A program made the translations under genes and the position numbers. Below the pieces are notes generated by a model. The model did no database searches. It was given only the letters and a program-made list of their open reading frames with translations, and was not told the DNA's origin. Of a stretch of DNA of 5,389 bases, positions 1-5,389 are shown one piece after another (position 1 is the stretch's first letter; each line of letters begins with the position of its first letter). This DNA comes from Flavobacteriaceae bacterium TMED68 (GTDB lineage: Bacteria; Bacteroidota; Bacteroidia; Flavobacteriales; Flavobacteriaceae), in the NCBI GenBank assembly GCA_002167525.1, contig NHDV01000013.1, forward strand, positions 41,051 to 46,439, given 5' to 3'.

Positions 1-32
1 TTAAATATAGTGTATATCTATGATAATTTATT

Positions 33-1067
33 TTATGATAGTAAAATCCTTTGTCTTATTAGAATAGAAACAATGCATAGCGACAAATATATCGTCATCA
101 TTGAATTTCCAAAATAATAAGCTATAAAAATAGAAGTAAATAACCACCAAATAGGAAACAAAAATGCTCCTAAAGCATATTTCATTGAGCTAACAAAAAC
201 TTTGTCATCAAATTGATTTATTATCTTTCTAGTAATCCATAGTGGAATTATGTTTGGGATACTTAAGACTAAAGTTAGAATGGATCCTATTTTAGTAGTA
301 TTTCTTCTTTTAGGCAAATCACTTAAAGATTCTCGGAGGGCTTTTTTTAAATCATCAAAACTCATTTTTGTTGTTATGCGATTTATGCATTCCTTTTGTA
401 TATGATATTTTTCTGTTTCAAATGGGAGCCAAAGACATGCCTGCATTCGTATCTGTAGTTCTTCTCTGATTAAATTTATATTTTCGGCTTCATTTAGTTT
501 GGAATCTATAAAATCTGACACCAACAATGGCTTTCCGTATACAAGATGAAGAGTAGTGCAAGTTTGTTTATGATGACCATAATTAATTCCCACTGGAAGG
601 ATATAGATCTTTTTATCATTGTTATAATTTTGGGCTTGATACGCTAGTCTACTACTTCCTTTTGAAAGTTTTTTTAAATAATATTCATCATGATGACCAC
701 CTTCTGAAAACATCATTAAAAATTTTCCTTCTCCTAACAATTCAAAGCATTTTTTGAAAGTAATATCATTTTTTTTTAAATTGCTATAACCATTCCTTAT
801 TCTATACACAGGAAGCATTTGTAGTGCATCTAAAAACCATTGAAGCGGTCCACCAAATACATCACTCCTTGTTAAAGATGTAATCTTTTTTGGTGTCATA
901 GAACCTATAAGTAGGGGATCTAAAAAGGCACCTTGATGATTTGGTGAAAACAACACTCCACCGTCTTTAGGAATGTTTTGATATCCATATTCCTTTATAT
1001 CTCTAAAAAAAATTTGATTGTAGTACCTTAAGAAATACTTAAGTGAAAAATAAAAGATGTTTTTCAA
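33..1067 (-). CDS. PlsC-like lysophospholipid / glycerol-3-phosphate acyltransferase, membrane-associated
   Basis: This 344-residue protein belongs to the PlsC-like glycerolipid acyltransferase superfamily, which moves an acyl chain onto glycerol-3-phosphate or a lysophospholipid at the inner membrane. The four family blocks are visible in order: catalytic NHQGAFLD (H44, D50), substrate-binding LPVYRIRNG (85-93), FSEGG (120-124, in place of the usual FPEG) and LPVGINY (157-163). The H-x5-D spacing, rather than H-x4-D, resembles the subfamily with motifs such as NHRNGLVDP. The C-terminal third has three likely membrane segments (about 259-278, 299-318 and 322-338). The start is a TTG codon at 1067-1065: an in-frame TAA lies five codons upstream, the only codons between are non-ATG, and the next in-frame ATG is residue 57, past the catalytic histidine. 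The N-terminus from TTG matches the usual spacing to the first block. The gene diverges from the receptor gene. Exact acyl acceptor is unknown; it could be GPAT-like or LPAAT-like. Confidence 0.88.
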   Translation of the reverse strand: MKNIFYFSLKYFLRYYNQIFFRDIKEYGYQNIPKDGGVLFSPNHQGAFLDPLLIGSMTPKKITSLTRSDVFGGPLQWFLDALQMLPVYRIRNGYSNLKKNDITFKKCFELLGEGKFLMMFSEGGHHDEYYLKKLSKGSSRLAYQAQNYNNDKKIYILPVGINYGHHKQTCTTLHLVYGKPLLVSDFIDSKLNEAENINLIREELQIRMQACLWLPFETEKYHIQKECINRITTKMSFDDLKKALRESLSDLPKRRNTTKIGSILTLVLSIPNIIPLWITRKIINQFDDKVFVSSMKYALGAFLFPIWWLFTSIFIAYYFGNSMMTIYLSLCIVSILIRQRILLS

Positions 1068-1309
1068 AATTCTGTAAGGTTACTTGTTTTTTACATATAA
1101 TGTACTTAGTAAACGTAGCAATTTTTTTTTAAGAATATAAATTAAATTTTAAAATAAATAACCTGTAAGCTAAGTCTTTTAATAAAATTCACTTATATAG
1201 ACAAAAAAATATTAACTTGGCATTGATTAATAGAGAAGACAAAGCCTTAATATAATTTGAATTAACTTTAGTTTGCTCGGTTTTTCAAAACAAATGAAAA
1301 TAAAAGAAT
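1068..1309. promoter_or_regulatory. Divergent intergenic region holding promoters for both flanking genes
   Basis: This 242-base AT-rich stretch separates two divergently transcribed genes, so it must hold the start signals for both. No ORF or RNA gene is credible in it. A perfect small inverted repeat, TACAT-ATA-ATGTA, lies at 1092-1104, about 25 bases upstream of the acyltransferase start, and could be an operator or chance in AT-rich DNA. A run of nine to ten T lies at 1122-1130. No intrinsic terminator is visible. Neither start codon has a clear Shine-Dalgarno sequence, which is common in Bacteroidota; the receptor start is instead preceded by an A-rich stretch (1285-1309). Confidence 0.6.
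1223..1259 (+). promoter_or_regulatory. Possible Bacteroidota-type promoter for the receptor gene
   Basis: A TTG at 1223-1225 (another at 1217-1219) is followed 25 bases later by TATAATTTG at 1251-1259. This resembles the Bacteroidota consensus, TTG near -33 and TAnnTTTG near -7, but with one extra base inside the second element. It would give a leader of roughly 45 bases before the ATG at 1310. In DNA this AT-rich such matches occur by chance, so this is only a candidate. Confidence 0.3.
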
Positions 1310-4300
1310 ATGAAAACAAAGAATATATTTATGAGGGTATTTTTTGCCCTATTTTTTTTAACCATCCAACTCACTCTTGCACAAAATACAATTTCGGGGA
1401 AAGTAGTTGATTCTGAGAATCAAGAGGCTATTCCTGGAGCAAATGTTATCGTTTTAGGGTCAAATACTGGAGCAGTAGCTGATTTCGATGGTAACTTTAC
1501 ATTAAATACCTCCGCTGAACTTCCTTTAACAATAGAGGTAAGTTATATAGGTTACAGCTCCCAAAGCTTGGAAGTTACAAATTTAGACCAAGAAATTGTT
1601 ATTTCATTAAATTTTGGACAGAATCTTAATGAAGTTGTTATTTCAGCATCAAGGAGATCAGAAAAGATTTTGGATGCACCTGCTTCTGTGTCAATAATTT
1701 CAACTCAGGATATCGAAAATACAGCTAATGTCAACGATCCTGTGAGAAATTTAATTAACATACCTGGTTTACAATTTCAACAACAATCTGCAAATTCAAT
1801 AAATTTTGAAATGAGAGCCGGCTCAGGTGTTTTTGGGACAAGTGTTTTTCCAATCCTGGACTATCGATTTCTACAATCGCCAGCATCAGGATCTTTTTTC
1901 GCTTTTCAATCAGGATTATCAAATTTGGATATAGAGAGAATTGAAATCGTTCGAGGTGCTGCATCTGCCCTATACGGCCCTGGAGTTGAATCAGGTGTAG
2001 TTCATTTTTTCTCTAAAAAAGCTATTGATAAACCAGGGACATCAGTCGAGCTTATTGGGGGAAACTTAAGTACCCTACAAGGTGCAATCAGACATGCCTA
2101 TGCAAATGATAAAAAAACCTTTGGATTTAAAATTAATGCTCAATACAAAAAAGGTGACGAATTTAGTTTAGATCCTGTAGAGGACGCTCAGTTTTTAGGG
2201 GCTATAAATGCGGCTACTGCCAATGGGATTTTTCAACCTACAGTAAGAAATAATCGAATTGATCCTGCAGCAGCTTCAAACCAAGTACTCTCGAGATCAG
2301 ATATTGACCCAGATGGGGATGGTAATGCTTACTTGAATGAATATGAAACTTTTATGGCTAACGCTCATTTGGAGTTTAGACCAAATGATAATACTGATGC
2401 TGTAATTTCAGGGGGTATAAATTCTGGAAACGGTTTGATAAACCAATCACAAGGACCTGGATATGCGGCCGGAAACGATTACTGGGGTCAGGCACGTATT
2501 AGGTCTGGAGGATTTTTTGGACAACTTTCCTACACAGCAAATGATGGTGGCAGTGAAAACGCACCGTTTTATCTTTATTTGACTGCACAAAGAATTATCA
2601 CTAAAAGATCTGCTCTTGATATTCAATTGCAATATAGTTTTGACGCAGAGAATTTCCTTGATTCTAATTTCACTTTTGGCGCTGACTACAGAGACATAGG
2701 AGCAGATTCAGAAAATACACTTTTTGGTATCAACGATGGAAGTAATGATTACATAAACTATGGTTTTTATGGACAAGGAACTTCACGTTTTAGCGATAAG
2801 CTAGACCTTACTTATGCCCTAAGATATGATAAACTAAATTTTGTTGATAAAGGTAAAATAGCACCAAGGATAGCACTTGTATTCAAGCCAAATGCGAAAA
2901 ATAGTTTTAGATTAACTTACAACGAAGCCGTCTTTGGACCGAGTGCGCTAGAGACATATGTTGACTTTCCAGTACAAATACAAGCACCGGGAATCTTAGA
3001 CGTTTGGTTATCAGGACAAACATCGGCTCAAAATTTTGATCCAAATGCACCAATTGAAGTAGTTGGTGGAGGTGGACAAGTTTATCTTCCTGCAAACACA
3101 ACTGATTGGCCACTTGCTGTTCCCTATGGAGCAGTTGCAAGCCAGGTTCTACCTGCTCTTTATCAAGGAGTTGGAGCTGATCCTAATTATGCCCCTCTTT
3201 TGCCTTTAGTTCAAAACTTTTTTAGCACATATCAACCTGCTGGAACTTCAGGAACAATCCAGGGATATAATGCGTTTAATGGAACCCCAATGCCACAAGC
3301 AGTTGGTACACCTTCAGCATTACTTGGAACTACTACATCTTGGGAAGTTGGATACAAAGGTTTACTTGGAGATAAATTCGCAATAGGATTGGATGTATAT
3401 ACTTTTGCTAGGACTGGATCAACTCAATTTACGGCAATTGGGCCTACATTTAGGCTTACAGGTGCTGAGAACATACCTAATGATCTAGGATCTCAAGTCG
3501 CTGCTGATTTTGCAGCTGATCCTGTTATTAGTGGAGCAATTACTCAAGCGGTAACAGCTTTAACACAAGCTGCTGTAGAAGCCCAATATACAGCAAATGG
3601 TATACCCGAAGCAATATGGGCAACTGGTGCCCCAGCAGGAGCATTATTTCCAGGATCACCAGCAGTCGCACCGGTTTCAGCAGCTGTTGCTGCAGCAGCA
3701 CCTGGTCAGATTGCAGCGGCGAATGCTGAAGTAGCTACTTTAGTGGGTGGAGCTTTTGTTCAAGGAGGACAGGCTTATACATCTTTAATTAATACTGCTG
3801 CAGTGGGTGTTATAGAATCACAAAGGGTACCTCAAAATGATGGAATAGCTCATATTTCTGCAGGATATAGAATTTTTGATAATGTAACACGTTCACATTG
3901 GGGAAGTGATCTTTCAATGGAATATTTTGCAACTGAAAAACTAACTTTTTGGGGAAATGCTTCTTGGTTAAGTCAAAATGAGTGGAACCCTGGTGAGGAA
4001 AATGATGACGATCTTCCTTTCCAAGATTTTCTTAACGCACCAAGATTCAAATTCCGTTTAGGGATGGATTACCTTGATAGAAATGGATTTCAATTTTCTC
4101 TAGCATTCCAACATGATGACGAGTTTAACTCCAACCAAGGATTTTATGCAGGAACTGTCCAAGAAAAAAACTTAGTGGATGCAAGTATTGGATACAGATT
4201 GTCTGATAATGTGAAGCTAGATCTTTCATCGACTAATTTATTCAATCAACAGTACAGAGCATTTCCAAATATGCCAGTTATTGGAAGAAGGTTAAATCTT

Positions 4301-4321
4301 AGATTAGTTTTTGACTTCTAA
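1310..4321 (+). CDS. TonB-dependent outer-membrane receptor with CarboxypepD_reg-like N-terminal domain
   Basis: This 1003-residue protein should be a ligand-gated 22-strand outer-membrane barrel that imports a substrate using energy passed on by TonB. It has a signal peptide (1-24, probable cut at LA|QN), then a carboxypeptidase-regulatory-like beta-sandwich (about 27-105, from TISGKVVD through SYIGYSS) typical of Bacteroidota receptors. A TonB-box-like segment NEVVISASRR follows near 108-117, then a plug domain to about 235 with the conserved DIERIEIVRGAASALYGPG (207-225). The barrel fills the rest and ends in VFDF, the usual C-terminal aromatic of outer-membrane proteins. The late segment TNLFNQQYRAFPNMPVIGRR is classic for the last strands. 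Start ATG at 1310 gives a complete signal peptide; M8 is an alternative but would lose the positively charged N-terminus. No SusD-like gene follows, so this looks like a solitary receptor rather than a SusC of a glycan locus. Odd features are an EF-hand loop (333-344) and two very long loops without Lys or Arg (535-682 and 716-838). The substrate (siderophore, cobalamin, peptide, glycan or other) cannot be read from the sequence. Confidence 0.93.
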   Translation: MKTKNIFMRVFFALFFLTIQLTLAQNTISGKVVDSENQEAIPGANVIVLGSNTGAVADFDGNFTLNTSAELPLTIEVSYIGYSSQSLEVTNLDQEIVISLNFGQNLNEVVISASRRSEKILDAPASVSIISTQDIENTANVNDPVRNLINIPGLQFQQQSANSINFEMRAGSGVFGTSVFPILDYRFLQSPASGSFFAFQSGLSNLDIERIEIVRGAASALYGPGVESGVVHFFSKKAIDKPGTSVELIGGNLSTLQGAIRHAYANDKKTFGFKINAQYKKGDEFSLDPVEDAQFLGAINAATANGIFQPTVRNNRIDPAAASNQVLSRSDIDPDGDGNAYLNEYETFMANAHLEFRPNDNTDAVISGGINSGNGLINQSQGPGYAAGNDYWGQARIRSGGFFGQLSYTANDGGSENAPFYLYLTAQRIITKRSALDIQLQYSFDAENFLDSNFTFGADYRDIGADSENTLFGINDGSNDYINYGFYGQGTSRFSDKLDLTYALRYDKLNFVDKGKIAPRIALVFKPNAKNSFRLTYNEAVFGPSALETYVDFPVQIQAPGILDVWLSGQTSAQNFDPNAPIEVVGGGGQVYLPANTTDWPLAVPYGAVASQVLPALYQGVGADPNYAPLLPLVQNFFSTYQPAGTSGTIQGYNAFNGTPMPQAVGTPSALLGTTTSWEVGYKGLLGDKFAIGLDVYTFARTGSTQFTAIGPTFRLTGAENIPNDLGSQVAADFAADPVISGAITQAVTALTQAAVEAQYTANGIPEAIWATGAPAGALFPGSPAVAPVSAAVAAAAPGQIAAANAEVATLVGGAFVQGGQAYTSLINTAAVGVIESQRVPQNDGIAHISAGYRIFDNVTRSHWGSDLSMEYFATEKLTFWGNASWLSQNEWNPGEENDDDLPFQDFLNAPRFKFRLGMDYLDRNGFQFSLAFQHDDEFNSNQGFYAGTVQEKNLVDASIGYRLSDNVKLDLSSTNLFNQQYRAFPNMPVIGRRLNLRLVFDF
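2306..2341 (+). other. EF-hand-type calcium-binding loop within the receptor
   Basis: Residues 333-344 of the receptor read DPDGDGNAYLNE. The chelating pattern of a 12-residue EF-hand loop is complete: D333, D335 and D337 at positions 1, 3 and 5, glycine 338 at position 6, and glutamate 344 at position 12. Position 8 is alanine rather than the usual Ile, Val or Leu. The loop lies between predicted barrel strands (GFKINAQYKKG before, ANAHLEFRPN after), which places it in an early extracellular loop. Calcium binding is inferred from the motif. Confidence 0.65.
2912..3355 (+). other. Long extracellular-loop region of the receptor with no Lys or Arg
   Basis: Residues 535-682 contain no lysine or arginine across 148 positions, between R534 and K683. 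The segment is rich in Pro, Gly, Ala, Gln and aromatic residues. It lies between a barrel strand (SFRLTYNEAVFG) and the next one (TTSWEVGYKG), so it should be mostly one large surface-exposed loop. It may fold over the barrel mouth or contact the ligand; that role is inferred from position only. Confidence 0.6.
3455..3823 (+). other. Alanine-rich extracellular-loop region of the receptor with no Lys or Arg
   Basis: Residues 716-838 lack lysine and arginine over 123 positions, between R715 and R839. From about 730 to 834 roughly 33 of 105 residues are alanine, with a peak at SAAVAAAAPG and QIAAANAEVA. The DNA shows mixed GCA, GCT, GCC and GCG codons and no exact tandem repeat, so this is not a recent simple-repeat expansion. 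It follows the barrel strand ending in TFRLTG and precedes HISAGYRIF, so it is probably an extracellular loop with helical content. Confidence 0.6.
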
Positions 4322-4341
4322 ATTGAGTGTATAAATACCTT

Positions 4342-4371
4342 AAAAGGCAGCATTAATTGCTGCCTTTTTTT
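4342..4371 (+). terminator. Rho-independent terminator after the receptor gene
   Basis: A perfect stem GGCAGCA / TGCTGCC (4346-4352 with 4358-4364) closes a five-base TTAAT loop. It can extend by four A-T pairs at the base and is followed by seven T (4365-4371). It lies 21 bases after the receptor stop codon. The T run is on the rightward side, so it should end receptor transcription and separate it from atpD. Confidence 0.92.

Positions 4372-5389
<1,018 letters not shown>

Noticed and set aside
1..32. Possible end of another gene or a terminator for the acyltransferase
   Set aside because: Only 32 AT-rich bases are available, with no stable hairpin and no readable coding signal.
1027..1043. 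Two CTTAAG palindromes 11 bases apart
   Set aside because: They lie in the coding N-terminus of the acyltransferase and are explained by similar codons in an AT-rich gene.
1294..1410. Overlapping 38-codon rightward ORF starting just before the receptor ATG
   Set aside because: It could act as a leader peptide, but it has no start signal, its product is unremarkable, and in A-rich DNA such ORFs arise by chance.
1755..1964. Leftward ORF of 69 codons inside the receptor gene
   Set aside because: It is antisense to the conserved plug domain, its product has no recognisable features, and the rightward frame is clearly coding.
2447..3140. Leftward ORFs of 61 and 77 codons inside the receptor barrel
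   Set aside because: Both are antisense shadows of the barrel-coding frame with no family resemblance.
1310..4321. Assigning the receptor as SusC
   Set aside because: Its length and N-terminal domain resemble SusC, but there is no SusD partner and the plug reads like the general TonB-receptor family.

Overview
The window looks like chromosomal DNA from a member of the Bacteroidota, most likely a marine-type flavobacterium. The evidence is the AT-rich sequence, the lack of Shine-Dalgarno sequences close to the start codons, a TonB-dependent receptor with an N-terminal carboxypeptidase-regulatory-like domain, and an F1-ATPase beta subunit with the long insertion I recall from Bacteroidota AtpD. 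The placement comes from reading the proteins, not from a database search.

Layout. A leftward gene (33-1067) encodes a membrane-associated glycerolipid acyltransferase that starts at a TTG codon. A 242-base AT-rich divergent intergenic region (1068-1309) separates it from a rightward 1003-residue outer-membrane TonB-dependent receptor (1310-4321). That gene ends at a clear intrinsic terminator (4342-4371). After about 100 bases of leader, atpD begins at 4471 and runs off the right edge; 306 codons plus one base are present.

How the genes relate. The three genes appear to be separate transcription units: two diverge, and the third is insulated by a terminator. Their roles are phospholipid synthesis, energy-coupled uptake across the outer membrane, and ATP synthesis. 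Nothing in the sequence ties them into one pathway. No SusD-like partner, transporter or enzyme gene accompanies the receptor, so its substrate cannot be assigned.

I see no CRISPR array, mobile element, RNA gene or clearly new multi-gene system. The most interesting material is inside the receptor: a canonical EF-hand-type calcium loop in a predicted early extracellular loop, and two very long predicted extracellular loops (148 and 123 residues) with no lysine or arginine, the second about 31% alanine.
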